Positions 28,833-39,680 of a stretch of 64,000 bases of DNA are shown piece by piece. The first letter of the stretch is position 1. Each line of letters opens with the position of its first letter. The notes below the pieces were generated by a model. That model did not search any database. It saw only the letters and a list, made by a program, of their open reading frames with translations, and had not been told where the DNA came from. This DNA comes from Ottowia sp. SB7-C50 (GTDB lineage: Bacteria; Pseudomonadota; Gammaproteobacteria; Burkholderiales; Burkholderiaceae_C). The stretch covers positions 1,488,001 through 1,552,000 of the forward strand of contig NZ_CP136995.1 of assembly GCF_033110285.1 (NCBI RefSeq), given 5' to 3'. The position numbers and the translations under genes are program-made.

Positions 28833-30311
28833 TCAGCCAATCATCTCGAAGTCGATGAACCCGCGCTCGACGTGGGTGGACAGCAGTTTGGCGCGCACCT
28901 TGTCGCCCACCTTGACCTGACGCCCGCGCGCCACCAGCAGCTTGCCTTCGGCCGGCGGGTTGAAAATGCGCACCCACTGGTTGCCGTTGGCGCTGCCCGT
29001 CACCACGCCGTCAAACGCGTCGCCGATGCGCGATTCGAGCAGCATGGCGGCTTCGGACTTGCGCAGCTGGCGCTCGACCTTGTTGGCGGCGTCTTCCTGC
29101 TTGGTGCAGTGGTTGGCGAGGAATTCCAGCTCGGTGTGCGAGTAGGGCGACACCACATCCGCCAGCGCGGCCTTGATGAGGCGGCTGGTGATGAGGTCGG
29201 GGTAGCGGCGGTTGGGCGCCGTGGAGTGCGAATAGTCGCGCACCGCCAGGCCGAAGTGGCCGATGGTGGGGCCGCCGGGCCGCTCGACCACGTATTCGCC
29301 GCGGCCCATCAGCTTGACGATGATGAGCGACAGGTCCGGAAAGCGCAGCGGATCGCGCTTGCGCTCGGCGGCGAGGAATTGTTCCAGCGCCGCTGAGTTC
29401 GGTTCGGGCGGCAGCTGCCAGCCGCGCTCGGCGGCGACTTCGGCAATGCGTGCCCAGCGCTCGGGCGACTTCACCACGCGGCGGATGGCGGCGCGCTTCT
29501 TGCCGGCCAGAAAGCGCGCGGTGACGCCGTTGGTCGCCACCATGAATTCCTCAATCAGCTGGCGCGCACGGTTCTGCACCTGCTGCTTGATGGCGACCAC
29601 CTGATCGCCGTCGAACTCGGCGCGCGGCTGGAAGGTCTGGAATTCGAGCGATCCCTGCTCGCGCCGCCGCGCACGCAACTGCTGCGCCACCGAATCCTGC
29701 GTGCGCAGCTGCTGGTCCATGCCCGGCGCGCGGTCGGCGGCCTCGGGCAGCGGGCCGTTGCCCTCCAGCCAGGCGGCGACCGAGTCGTAGGCCAGCTTGG
29801 CCTTGTTGTGCACGCGGGCGCGCGTGATGTGGCTGCGCACGATCTCGCCATCGGGCGCAAACACCATCTCGGTGACGGTGGCCACGCGCTCCTCGTTGGG
29901 GTTGAGCGAGGTGAAGTCGGTGCTCAGCTTTTCCGGCAGCATCGGAAAGATGCGCGCCGAGGTGTACACGCTGGTGGTGTTGATCTGCGCGTGGCGGTCG
30001 ATGGGCGTGTCTTTGGCCACCAGCGTGTCGACGTCGGCGATGGCGACCATGATCTTCACGTGACCATCGGGCAAGACCTCGCTCACCGTGATCTGGTCCA
30101 GGTCGCGCGAATCGTCGTTGTCGATCGAGCACCACAGCAGGCCCGTCATGTCGACGATGCCGGCGCCGTCTTCGGCGCTCGGGCCGTCGATGGTCTTGAG
30201 CTGTTCGAGGGCGGGCTTGGGAAACTCCGGCTCCAGCCCGCGCTCGCGCATGGCGGCGACGGCCAGGTCGGCCAGTTCCTGTTTCTGGTGCGGGTGCAGG
30301 TGGTTGTTCAT
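28833..30311 (-). CDS. RNase II/R-family exoribonuclease (RNB domain)
   Basis: 492 residues. The RNB catalytic core is visible: SIDNDDSRDLDQITV (Asp cluster for Mg), then VAIADVDTLV, YTSARIFPMLPEKLSTDFTSL, LIEEFMVATN, and YSHSTAPNRRYPDLITSRL. A short C-terminal S1-like barrel follows. It lacks the N-terminal cold-shock domains of E. coli RNase II (644 residues), so it is a minimal form. It degrades RNA 3' to 5' in the cytoplasm. Start ATG complement at 30309-30311. Confidence 0.9.
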   Translation of the reverse strand: MNNHLHPHQKQELADLAVAAMRERGLEPEFPKPALEQLKTIDGPSAEDGAGIVDMTGLLWCSIDNDDSRDLDQITVSEVLPDGHVKIMVAIADVDTLVAKDTPIDRHAQINTTSVYTSARIFPMLPEKLSTDFTSLNPNEERVATVTEMVFAPDGEIVRSHITRARVHNKAKLAYDSVAAWLEGNGPLPEAADRAPGMDQQLRTQDSVAQQLRARRREQGSLEFQTFQPRAEFDGDQVVAIKQQVQNRARQLIEEFMVATNGVTARFLAGKKRAAIRRVVKSPERWARIAEVAAERGWQLPPEPNSAALEQFLAAERKRDPLRFPDLSLIIVKLMGRGEYVVERPGGPTIGHFGLAVRDYSHSTAPNRRYPDLITSRLIKAALADVVSPYSHTELEFLANHCTKQEDAANKVERQLRKSEAAMLLESRIGDAFDGVVTGSANGNQWVRIFNPPAEGKLLVARGRQVKVGDKVRAKLLSTHVERGFIDFEMIG

Positions 30312-30367
30312 GACGAAGCCTTGTGGTCCGGGGCCATCATAGCCAGCGCGGCGGGGCGACGTGCGCG

Positions 30368-31033
30368 TCACCCGCGCCACAGCAACAGGCCCAGCGCGCC
30401 CAGGTTGACCAGCACGGTCAGCGCGTACACCGCCAGGAATTCGCGCTTGCGCGACTTGTGCCGCAGCGCGCGCTGCGCCAGCCAGGCGGCGGGCCAGCCG
30501 CCAGTGGCAGCCAGCGCATGCAGCGTGCTTTCGGGCGTGCGCCAGCGGCCCTGCTCGGCGGCCCACTTGTCGAACGCGTAGCTGAAGAAGGTGGCGATGT
30601 TCAGCGCCAGCAGGCTCGCCATCACCCACGGCAGTTCGACGGGCCACAGCCGGCGCAGGCTGATGGCCGCCAGCAGGCCGAGCCACGCCAGCACGGCCAC
30701 GCCGAACAGGGCTGGCTGGCTGTCGACGCCTCGCGGCGCTTCGCGAAGCGCGCGGCGATCCGGGCCCGTCGCAGGCGGGCGTGCCACGGGCGTCTGGCGG
30801 CGACCGCGTTGCGAGGCGGCGGGCGCGGCGCGCGTGGCCGGCTGCACCGCCACGGCGCGCGGGCCCTTGCCGCCCACCTCGATCCGGTCGAAGCGCACCG
30901 TCATGCCCTCGGCAGGCTCGCCACCGCGAAAGTCGTGCATGTGGAAGAAAATGTTGCGCGCGCCCTCGGGCGTGGCGATGAAGCCGAACCCCCGCTCGGC
31001 GTCCCAGCGGGCGATCTGGCCTTGCTGGTGCAT
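30368..31033 (-). CDS. Cold-shock domain plus DUF1294 membrane protein
   Basis: 221 residues. Residues 1-65 form a cold-shock domain (GQIARWDAERGFGFIATPEGARNIFFHMHDF in parts, with RNP-1-like GFGFI). A linker of about 55 basic residues is followed by DUF1294 with three or four membrane segments (ATFFSYAFDKWAA, TLHALAATGGWPAAWLAQ, RHKSRK). Proteins of this two-domain type are common in betaproteobacteria, with no known function. Directly downstream lies the RNase II gene (56 bp), suggesting an RNA-related unit. Confidence 0.87.
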   Translation of the reverse strand: MHQQGQIARWDAERGFGFIATPEGARNIFFHMHDFRGGEPAEGMTVRFDRIEVGGKGPRAVAVQPATRAAPAASQRGRRQTPVARPPATGPDRRALREAPRGVDSQPALFGVAVLAWLGLLAAISLRRLWPVELPWVMASLLALNIATFFSYAFDKWAAEQGRWRTPESTLHALAATGGWPAAWLAQRALRHKSRKREFLAVYALTVLVNLGALGLLLWRG

Positions 31034-31055
31034 GTCGACGGCAGCGGAATTTGTT

Positions 31056-31107
31056 CAAAAAACAGCCGGTAGCGCTTGATTTACAAGCGCTGAAAGCTAT
31101 TGTTTTG
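31056..31107. repeat. Comamonad-type palindromic repeat, copy 6; possible terminator
   Basis: Perfect AGCGCTTG-ATTTA-CAAGCGCT hairpin (31071-31091) next to AGCTATTGTTTTGG. On the leftward strand the stem is followed after 8 bases by GTTTTTTG, so it could end transcription from the CoA-transferase gene. Confidence 0.6.
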
Positions 31108-32009
31108 GAAGCGTGTGCAGCGGAATGTCGTGCTTCACCGCCAGCGCATCCAGCTGCCGGCGTGTCTTGCTGGCGGCCCAGGCGGCAATGGCGGCGCGCG
31201 ATTCGGGGGCGAAGGGCGCGCGCAGGTCGGGCGCCGGCAGGCCCGCGACGGTGAACAGCGCACGGGCAAAGTGCGGCTCCAGGGCGGCAATGGCCACGCG
31301 GCCGTCCTTGCACGCATACACGCGGTAGCCGGCGTGCGCGCCGCCGACCGAGCCGCTGGGCAGCGTCAGCCCCCAGGTGCGGGGCAGCGCCAGCCATTCG
31401 GCGGCCGACGACAGCGCCACCTGGCGGTACTGGCCCTTGCCGGTGGCGCGCGCCTGCATCAGCGCCGACAGGGCGGCTTCGCTGGCCATCAAGGCGCCGG
31501 CCATGTCGGCCAGCAGGGTGGGGGGGCAATTCGGTGCCTGTGACGAGGCCGGCTTCGGCCAGGTAGGTCAGGTCGTGGCCGGGCTCGTCGGCCCGGTCAC
31601 CCGGCGCGCCCACGATCTCGACCATGGACAGCTCGCGATAGGCGCGCCGCAGCGTCTTCCAGTCCAGCTTCAGCTTGGTCAGCGCGGACGGGCGGAACGA
31701 CGTCAGCAGCAGGTTGGCGCTGCGCAACTCGCGCGCCAGCTGTGCCTGGCCGCGTTCGGATTTCAGGTCCAGCTGCACCACGCGCACGTTGTCGTGCATG
31801 ACGTTGTACGCGCCGATGTCGTACTGGCCCATCGGGTCGCCGCTGATGGGGCGGCCGGTGGGCGTGGTGCCGGGGCCGGGCGGTTCCACCTTGAGGCAGC
31901 GCGCGCCCATGGCGGACAGGCGCATCAGCGCCGCCGGGCCGGGCAGGTTGAGCGCCAGGCTGACGATGCGGGTGCCGGTGAGCGGCTTGGGCGTGGAGCG
32001 TGTGGCCAT
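31097..32009 (-). CDS. Class III CoA-transferase/racemase (CaiB-type, frameshifted)
   Basis: From ATG (complement 32007-32009) the protein begins with the CaiB/AMACR N-terminus: GTRIVSLALNLPGPAALMRLSAMGARCLKVEPPG in pieces, then RELSMVEIVGAPGD. The frame changes in seven G at 31520-31526. Removing one base continues TELPPTLLADMAGALMASEAALSAL and the C-terminal domain to a stop at 31097, about 303 residues. That is shorter than full CaiB proteins (about 400), matching the short alpha-methylacyl-CoA-racemase-like subgroup. The substrate is unknown. Confidence 0.78.
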
Positions 32010-32016
32010 GGGTTTA

Positions 32017-32056
32017 CTATGAAAAAAATAGCTGTTCACGCAGGTTGGGTCTGCGC
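32017..32056. repeat. Comamonad-type palindromic repeat, copy 7 (partial)
   Basis: CTATGAAAAAAATAGCTG followed by a degenerate GCAGGTTGGGTCTGC stem, just upstream of the CoA-transferase start. Confidence 0.45.
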
Positions 32057-32158
32057 AGGACGGCAATTTAACTCATATTCATGGCGGTGCAATGGCGGGG
32101 CCAGCCGTGGCACCATGGGGTCGCCGCCGCACCCAAGCCCAGGGCGTCACACCACATC

Positions 32159-32270
32159 CGAACGCGAAGGACGCAAAGGATTCGCGAAGGACGCGAAGAA
32201 CCCAGAACCCCCCATTTTTGGCTGCTCTTTTGCGTCCTTCGCGTGATCTTCGCGCTCTTCGCGTCAGGCT
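32159..32270. repeat. Large intergenic hairpin of GAAGGACGC units, copy 1
   Basis: Left arm holds repeats of (C)GCGAAGGACGC and right arm GCGTCCTTCGCG, making an imperfect inverted repeat of about 110 bp between pobA and the CoA-transferase gene. Related hairpins occur at 34449-34563 and 40866-40969. No gene is seen in 32010-32285. Confidence 0.7.
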
Positions 32271-32285
32271 GTCAGGGTTGCTCCA

Positions 32286-33614
<1,329 letters not shown>

Positions 33615-33616
33615 TC

Positions 33617-34387
33617 ATGACGCTTGCTGCCGCCGACACCATCGCTGGCCTAGCCAAGGGCCTGGCGGTGCTGGAGAGCTTCGACACCGAGCGCCAGCGC
33701 CTGAATGCCACCCAGGCCGCCGAGCGCGCCGGCCTGACGCGGGCGGCGGCGCGCCGGCACCTGCTGACGTTGGCGCACCTGGGCTATCTGGAGACGGATG
33801 GCAGCCATTTCTGGCTCAGCGCGCGCGTGCTGCGGCTGGCGGGCGCGTACCTGGCTTCGTCGCGCCTGCCGCGCGTGATTCAGCCCGCGCTCAACCGGCT
33901 GGCGTCGCAGACGCAGGACGTCTATTCGGCCGCGGTGCTGGACGGTGACGAAGTCGTCATCGTGGCGCGCAGCGCTGGCCTGGCGCCGGTCAATCCGCTG
34001 CTGGCTTACGGGCGCCACCTGGGCGCGCGGCTGCCGGCGCACGCCACCTCCACCGGCCGCGTGCTGCTGGCGGCGTTGCCGCGCGAACAGCTGGCCGCCT
34101 GGCTGCGCGGGCGCGAGCTGCGGCGCATCACCGCACACACCGTGACCGCGCCGCGCGCCTTTCGCGCCCTGCTGGCGCAGGTGGCCGAGCAGGACTATTG
34201 CGTCGCCACGGACGAGCACGAACTGGGCGTGCACGCCGTCGCCGTGCCGCTGCGCACGCGCGACGGGCGCACCGTGGCCGCCCTCAACGTGGTGCTGGCG
34301 CCGGGGCGGCTGAGCGATGCGCAACTGGCCGCCGACATCCTGCCGCGCCTGCGCGCCGCGGCGGGCGAGATACGGCAGCTGCTATAA
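33617..34387 (+). CDS. pobR: IclR-family regulator, PobR type
   Basis: 256 residues. The N-terminal winged helix (LAKGLAVLESFDTERQRLNATQAAERAGLTRAAARRHLLTL in parts) is followed by the IclR effector domain (DVYSAAVLDGDEVVIVARS, HATSTGRVLLAAL, and EHELGVHAVAVPLR). Divergent from pobA, so it most likely activates pobA in response to 4-hydroxybenzoate. Some relatives (PcaR, PcaU) respond to protocatechuate or beta-ketoadipate instead. ATG at 33617 overlaps the end of the operator region. Confidence 0.88.
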   Translation: MTLAAADTIAGLAKGLAVLESFDTERQRLNATQAAERAGLTRAAARRHLLTLAHLGYLETDGSHFWLSARVLRLAGAYLASSRLPRVIQPALNRLASQTQDVYSAAVLDGDEVVIVARSAGLAPVNPLLAYGRHLGARLPAHATSTGRVLLAALPREQLAAWLRGRELRRITAHTVTAPRAFRALLAQVAEQDYCVATDEHELGVHAVAVPLRTRDGRTVAALNVVLAPGRLSDAQLAADILPRLRAAAGEIRQLL

Positions 34388-34436
34388 ATAAAGAAGCTGC
34401 TAGCGCTTTAAGAACAAGCACTGGAGGCAGAAAAGA
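34379..34436. repeat. Comamonad-type palindromic repeat, copy 8
   Basis: GCTATAAATAAAGAAGCTGCTAGCGCTTT then ACAAGCACTGGAGG. The end of pobR falls in it. Confidence 0.5.
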
Positions 34437-34448
34437 CTCGAATCCAAA

Positions 34449-34563
34449 CAGCCGGACGCGAAGAACACAAAGGATTCGCGAAGGACGCGAAAAATTCAAA
34501 AAACAACTTTTGGCTGTTCTTTCGCGACCTTCGCGTGACCTTCGCGTCCTTCGCGTCCGGCTG
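34449..34563. repeat. Large intergenic hairpin of GAAGGACGC units, copy 2
   Basis: Outer arms are a perfect 15-bp match: CAGCCGGACGCGAAG (34449-34463) and CTTCGCGTCCGGCTG (34549-34563); inner arms continue imperfectly. Lies between the convergent ends of pobR and livF, so it may end transcription in both directions. Confidence 0.75.
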
Positions 34564-34576
34564 TCCTCCCTGCCTG

Positions 34577-35386
34577 TCAAACACCCAGGTGCTGCGTCAG
34601 CAACTCCGGCTGCTCGATCAGCGCGGTGGACGTGCCTTCGAACACTACTTCGCCCTTGACCAGGATGACGTTGCGGTCGGTCACCTGGGTCACGTGGCGC
34701 CAGTTCTTGTCGACGATGATGCTGCTGATGCCGCTGGCGCGGATGACGTCGCAGATGCGCCAGATCTCGCGCGCGATGAGCGGCGCCAGGCCCTCGGTGG
34801 CTTCGTCGAGGATCAGCACGTCGGGGTTGGTCATCAGCGCGCGGCCGATGGTCAGCATCTGCTGCTCGCCGCCCGACAACTGCTGTCCGCCATGGCCCAG
34901 GCGTTCCTTCAGGCGGGGGAAGGTCTCCAGCACGCGGTCGTAGGTCCAGTCGCGCTGGCCGCGCGTGCCGGGGCGGGCGGCCATCTTCAGGTTTTCGACC
35001 ACGCTCAGGTTGCCGAAGATGCCGCGCCCCTCGGGCACGTAGGCCACCCCCAGCTGCGCGATCTCGTACGGCGGCCGGCCGGTCATCGGCTTGCCCATCA
35101 CCAGCACGCCGCCGCGGCGCGGTTTGACCAGGCCCATGATGGATTTGAGCAGCGTGCTCTTGCCCATGCCGTTGCGGCCCATCAGGCCAATGGTTTCGCC
35201 CCGCCGCACGGCAAAGTTGACGCCCTTCAGGATGTGGCTGGCGCCGTAGTAGGTGTGCAGGTCGATGGCGTGGATCAGCAGGTCGGGGTCGCCACCGTGC
35301 CGGGCATCGGGGGCGGTGTTGTGCGAGCGCGGCGCCAGCGGATTGCCCGGATCGTCCTGCAGGTTGGCGTTGTGTTGGGTGGCCAT
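34577..35386 (-). CDS. livF: LIV-type ABC transporter ATP-binding protein LivF
   Basis: 269 residues. After about 35 extra N-terminal residues: Walker A GRNGMGKSTLL, Q-loop region ending VAYVPEGRGIFGNLSV, signature LSGGEQQM, Walker B VLILDEATEGLAP. It is the LivF branch of branched-chain amino acid/amide-type transporters. Separated by 2 bp from livG in the livK-H-M-G-F order. Neighbouring pobA/pobR makes an aromatic acid a possible substrate. Confidence 0.92.
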   Translation of the reverse strand: MATQHNANLQDDPGNPLAPRSHNTAPDARHGGDPDLLIHAIDLHTYYGASHILKGVNFAVRRGETIGLMGRNGMGKSTLLKSIMGLVKPRRGGVLVMGKPMTGRPPYEIAQLGVAYVPEGRGIFGNLSVVENLKMAARPGTRGQRDWTYDRVLETFPRLKERLGHGGQQLSGGEQQMLTIGRALMTNPDVLILDEATEGLAPLIAREIWRICDVIRASGISSIIVDKNWRHVTQVTDRNVILVKGEVVFEGTSTALIEQPELLTQHLGV

Positions 35387-35388
35387 GG

Positions 35389-36142
<754 letters not shown>

Positions 36143-36150
<8 letters not shown>

Positions 36151-37169
36151 GGTCGCCCCCCTTGCGGCCAAAGCGCTCCAGCAGGCCCAGCAGGCCGCGC
36201 GGCGCGAACACGATCACCGCCACGATGAACAGGCCCATCCACAACTGCCAGTGCTTGCCGGTGTTGAAGCCGCCGATGGTGGGCAGGTCCTTGAACAGCT
36301 CCAGGAAAAACTCGAACGCGAAGGCGCCGACGATGGCGCCGGCAAAGTTGCCCATGCCGCCCAGAATGACCATCATGATCGCGTGCGCGCTCATGTGAAA
36401 GCCCATCAGCTCGGGGTTGACGAAGCCCGTCTGCGCGCCCCACAGGTAGCCCGCCAACCCCGCCAGCGCGCCGGCCAGGGTGAAGGCCGTCAGCTTGTAG
36501 CCAAAGCTGCCAAAACCCACCGCGCGCATGCGGTGCTCGTTGACGCGGATGCCCGCCAGCGCGCGGCCGAAGGGGCTCCACAGCACGCGGCGCAGGAACA
36601 GGTAGACCCCGACCAGGCAGGCCAGCACGAAGTAGTAGAAGACCTTCTTGTTTTCCAGATCGAACAGCGTGGCGTCGGGCTTGAAGTTGATGTAGACGCC
36701 GTCGGAGCCGCCCAGCTTGAGCGGCAGCAGGCCGAACAGGTTCAGCTCCTTGTTGTCGAACACCAGGAAGAACAGCATCTGCGCGAACGCCATCGTCACC
36801 ATGATGAAATAGATGCCGCGCGTGCGCACCACGAAGAAGCCGATCACCAGCGCGAACAAACCGGACACCAGCACGGCGGCGGGCAGCGTCCACCACAGGC
36901 TGACCGGGCCGTTGTCGGACGACATCAGCGCCAGCGCGTAGCCGCCCAGGCCGAAATAGGCCGCGTGCCCCAGCGACACCAGGCCGGTGACGCCCTGCAG
37001 CAGATCGAGGCTCATCGCAAAGATGGCCAGGATCATCATGCGCGCCACCATCTGCTGGTAGAACTCGCTGCCGACGAAAGGGAACACCGCCAGCGCGATC
37101 AGGCCCAGCACCAGCACCAGCTGGATGCTGCGCGGCAGGGTTTCGAGGTTGGATTGGGGGGGCGCTCAT
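36143..37169 (-). CDS. livM: LIV-type ABC permease LivM (frameshifted near start)
   Basis: ATG (complement 37167-37169) overlaps the livH stop as ATGA. The frame breaks in seven G at 37156-37162. With one base removed it reads MSAPQSNLETLPRSIQLV and on through the membrane domain (MSLDLLQGVTGLVSLGHAAYFGLGGY in parts, and the EAA-like GGMGNFAGAIVGA). The repaired protein has about 341 residues and 8-10 membrane segments. Start choice is supported by the overlap. Confidence 0.86.
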
Positions 37170-38029
37170 TGCTTGAACAGCCCCTCGGGCTTCCAGAGAA
37201 GAACAGCGGCCATCAGCATGTACACCAGCATGCCCGCCACCTGCGGCAGCAGCACCTTGCCGAAGGTGTCGACAAAGCCCACCAGCAGCGCCGCGATGAG
37301 CGCGCCGCGCACCGAGCCGATGCCGCCGATCACGACCACGACAAAGCACATGATCAGCACCGACGAGCCCATGCCGGGATAGACGCTGGAGATGGGCGAG
37401 GCGATCATGCCCGCGACCGAAGCCAGTGCCACGCCGATGGCGAACACCACGGCATGGATCAGCTTGATGTTGATGCCCAGCGATTCGGTCATGTCACGGT
37501 TGAAGGCGCCGGCCCGAATCTTCATGCCCAGGCGCGTCTTGTTGATCAGCAAATAAAGCCCGATGGCCAGCAGCACGCACACGCCCATCATGAACAGCCG
37601 GTAGATGGGGTAAGACTGGTTGTCCGTCAGCGCGATGGAGCCGTTGAGCAGCGCGGGAATCGCCACGCCATGCACGTCGTCGCCCCACAGCAGCGAGCGG
37701 AATTCCTCGAAGATGTAGATCAGCCCGAACGTGAGCAGCACCTGGTCAAGGTGGTCGCGGTGGTAGAAGTGGCGAAACAGCAGGCGCTCCAGCACCAGCC
37801 CGAACACCACCGACAGCACCGTGCCCACCAGGATCGCGGCCGTGAAGCTGCCCAGCCGCGACGACAGCGAAAACGCCAGGTACGCCCCCAACATGTAGAA
37901 GCTGCCATGCGCCAGGTTGACCACGCCCATGATCCCGAAGATCAGCGTCAGCCCCGCAGCCAGCATGAACAGCAGCAGCCCGTACTGCACGCTGTTGAGC
38001 GTCTGAATCAAAAAATTGGCGAAGTCCAC
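37166..38029 (-). CDS. livH: LIV-type ABC permease LivH
   Basis: 287 residues, GTG start (complement 38027-38029). Typical LivH: FLIQTLNSVQYGLLLFMLAAGLTLIFG, GVVNLAHGSFYMLGAY and VVVIGGIGSVRGALIAALLVG. Integral membrane, pairs with LivM. The repeat-rich gap 38030-38172 separates it from livK. Confidence 0.92.
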   Translation of the reverse strand: MDFANFLIQTLNSVQYGLLLFMLAAGLTLIFGIMGVVNLAHGSFYMLGAYLAFSLSSRLGSFTAAILVGTVLSVVFGLVLERLLFRHFYHRDHLDQVLLTFGLIYIFEEFRSLLWGDDVHGVAIPALLNGSIALTDNQSYPIYRLFMMGVCVLLAIGLYLLINKTRLGMKIRAGAFNRDMTESLGINIKLIHAVVFAIGVALASVAGMIASPISSVYPGMGSSVLIMCFVVVVIGGIGSVRGALIAALLVGFVDTFGKVLLPQVAGMLVYMLMAAVLLWKPEGLFKQ

Positions 38030-38060
38030 GGATCAGCGGTGTGAATCAAGAAAATCGAAC

Positions 38061-38174
38061 GGCCGCGGAGCAGGCCATGCGGGTGGACACCGTGGAGCGG
38101 GCTTCGCCCGGCCACTGGTGTCGTCCCCCTTGCGCAGCAAAAGGGGGAAGGCGCGTCAGCGCCTCAGGGGGTTC
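38061..38174. repeat. GC-rich intergenic repeat (GGAGCGGGC...GGCCGCTGG family)
   Basis: GGCCGCGGAGCAGGCCATG followed by GGAGCGGGCTTCGCCCGGCC, GTCGTCCCCCTT and GCGTCAGCGCCTCAGGGGG. The same mosaic recurs at 46738-46923 and, inverted, at 53915-54018. Confidence 0.65.
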
Positions 38175-39378
38175 ACGCCAATTTACACGCCGCCCCCGAA
38201 TCCGCCACCGCCTTCGCGGCCACGCCCAGCACCTTGTTGTCGCCCTTTTCGACCACGCGCAGGTACATGTCCTGCACCGGGTTGTGCGCCTTGCTCATGA
38301 TCCACTTGCCGCGCGGGCTGTCGATGACGGCGGTTTCCATGGCCTTGTACATGGCCGCCTTGTTGGACATGTCGCCCTTGACCGCGTCCAGCCCGCGAAT
38401 CAGCAACTGGCCGCTGTCGTAGCCTTGCACGGCGTACACGTCGGGCTGCATCTTGAACTGCTGCGCGTAGGCAGTGCGGAACTGCTTGTTGCGCGGCGTG
38501 TCCAGCGAATCGGCGTAGTGCATGGTGGTGATCACGCCTTCGGCGGCCGGGCCGGCGGCTTCCAGCACGCCCTCGGTCAGGAAGCCCGAGCCGTACAACG
38601 GAATCTTGCCCTGCAGGCCCGCGGCGGCGTAGTCGCGCATGAACTTGGCGGCGCCCGCGCCCGCAAAGAAGCAGGCCACGGCGTCGGGCTTGAGGCTGGC
38701 GATCTCGGTCAGCAGCGCCTGGAATTCGACGTTGGGGAAGGGCAGGCCCAGTTCCTTGACGATGGTGCCGCCCGCCTTGGTGTAGCTGTCCTTGAAGCCT
38801 TCAAAAGCCTCGTCGCCGGCGGCGTATTTCCAGGTGATCCACACCGCCTTTTTGTGGCCGCGGTCGACCATGGGCTTGCCCAGCGCCAGCGTGGGCTGGC
38901 TGTTGGTGAAGCTGGCGCGGAACACGTTGGGTGCGCACAGCGCGCGCGTGGCCGCATGCACGCCGGCGTTGGGGATGATGTTGAGCACGCCCGAATCGCG
39001 CGCCACGCGCTGGATGCCCATCTGCACGCCCGAGTGCACGGTGCCGATCAGCACGTCGACCTTGTCGCGCTGCACCAGCTTCTGCGCGTTTTCGACGCCC
39101 TTGGACGGCTCGGATTCGTCGTCCACCTTGACCCATTCGATGTCGCGGCCGCCCAGCTTGCCGCCTTTTTCGGCAATTGCCATGCGCACGCCGTTTTCAA
39201 TGGCCACGCCCAGCTGGGCGAAGGTGCCGGTGTAGGGCAGCATGAAGCCGACCTTGACCTTGCTGGACTGCGCCCGAACGATCTGCGGCAGCAGCAGGCC
39301 GGCCGAACTGGCGCCGACCACGGCCGCGCTGCGGGAAAGCACCAGCCGACGGCTGAGTCCACGGGATTGAGCGTTCAC
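38173..39378 (-). CDS. livK: LIV-type periplasmic binding protein (LivK-like)
   Basis: 401 residues with GTG start and AGGAGT upstream. N-terminal twin arginine SRRLVLSRSAAV with hydrophobic core ending VRAQ suggests Tat-type or ordinary export. Then KVKVGFMLPYTGTFAQLGVAIENG, the standard type I periplasmic-binding fold of LivK-like receptors. First gene of livK-H-M-G-F. Substrate is not readable; hydrophobic amino acids, amides and aromatic acids are all known in the family. Confidence 0.9.
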   Translation of the reverse strand: MNAQSRGLSRRLVLSRSAAVVGASSAGLLLPQIVRAQSSKVKVGFMLPYTGTFAQLGVAIENGVRMAIAEKGGKLGGRDIEWVKVDDESEPSKGVENAQKLVQRDKVDVLIGTVHSGVQMGIQRVARDSGVLNIIPNAGVHAATRALCAPNVFRASFTNSQPTLALGKPMVDRGHKKAVWITWKYAAGDEAFEGFKDSYTKAGGTIVKELGLPFPNVEFQALLTEIASLKPDAVACFFAGAGAAKFMRDYAAAGLQGKIPLYGSGFLTEGVLEAAGPAAEGVITTMHYADSLDTPRNKQFRTAYAQQFKMQPDVYAVQGYDSGQLLIRGLDAVKGDMSNKAAMYKAMETAVIDSPRGKWIMSKAHNPVQDMYLRVVEKGDNKVLGVAAKAVADSGAACKLA

Positions 39379-39680
39379 GGCGTAACTCCTTTAAATGTCA
39401 AGTAACCGCGGCATTGTGATTCATGAACGGGCGGCGGCGCTGATGGCTTTCCCTAGAACGGCGCGCATCGTAAACATGAATTAAATTGCCTGTTCGCAAG
39501 AAGTATAGTGCCACTTCGACCGAATCGCGTTCGGGTTTTCCAGGGGGCGACGGGGTATTTGGCGGCGCTTTCGACCGGCGCGTGGCAAGCGCCGCCGCAG
39601 GTTTCAAGTACCTTTCAGGCCGCCAGCGCTCTCAGATGAAGCGTCTGCAGCTATCAAAAAAATAGCTTACGCAGCGCCGT
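39379..39680. other. Intergenic region upstream of livK with repeat copy 9
   Basis: About 300 bp without a gene. An AT-rich stretch at 39470-39512 probably carries the livK promoter, though I cannot assign hexamers with confidence. Repeat copy 9 (AGCTATCAAAAAAATAGCT) is at 39650-39668, just after the flavoprotein stop. Confidence 0.5.

Noticed and set aside
28833..32066. A single 1077-codon frame appearing to fuse a CoA-transferase to RNase II
   Set aside because: The frame only stays open because the CoA-transferase is shifted at 31520-31526. The middle part is the wrong frame of the CSD-DUF1294 gene, and RNase II has its own start at 30311.
34449..34563. Possible CRISPR array because of repeated GAAGGACGC units
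   Set aside because: Units are too short and irregular, without unique spacers; the layout is an inverted repeat (hairpin).
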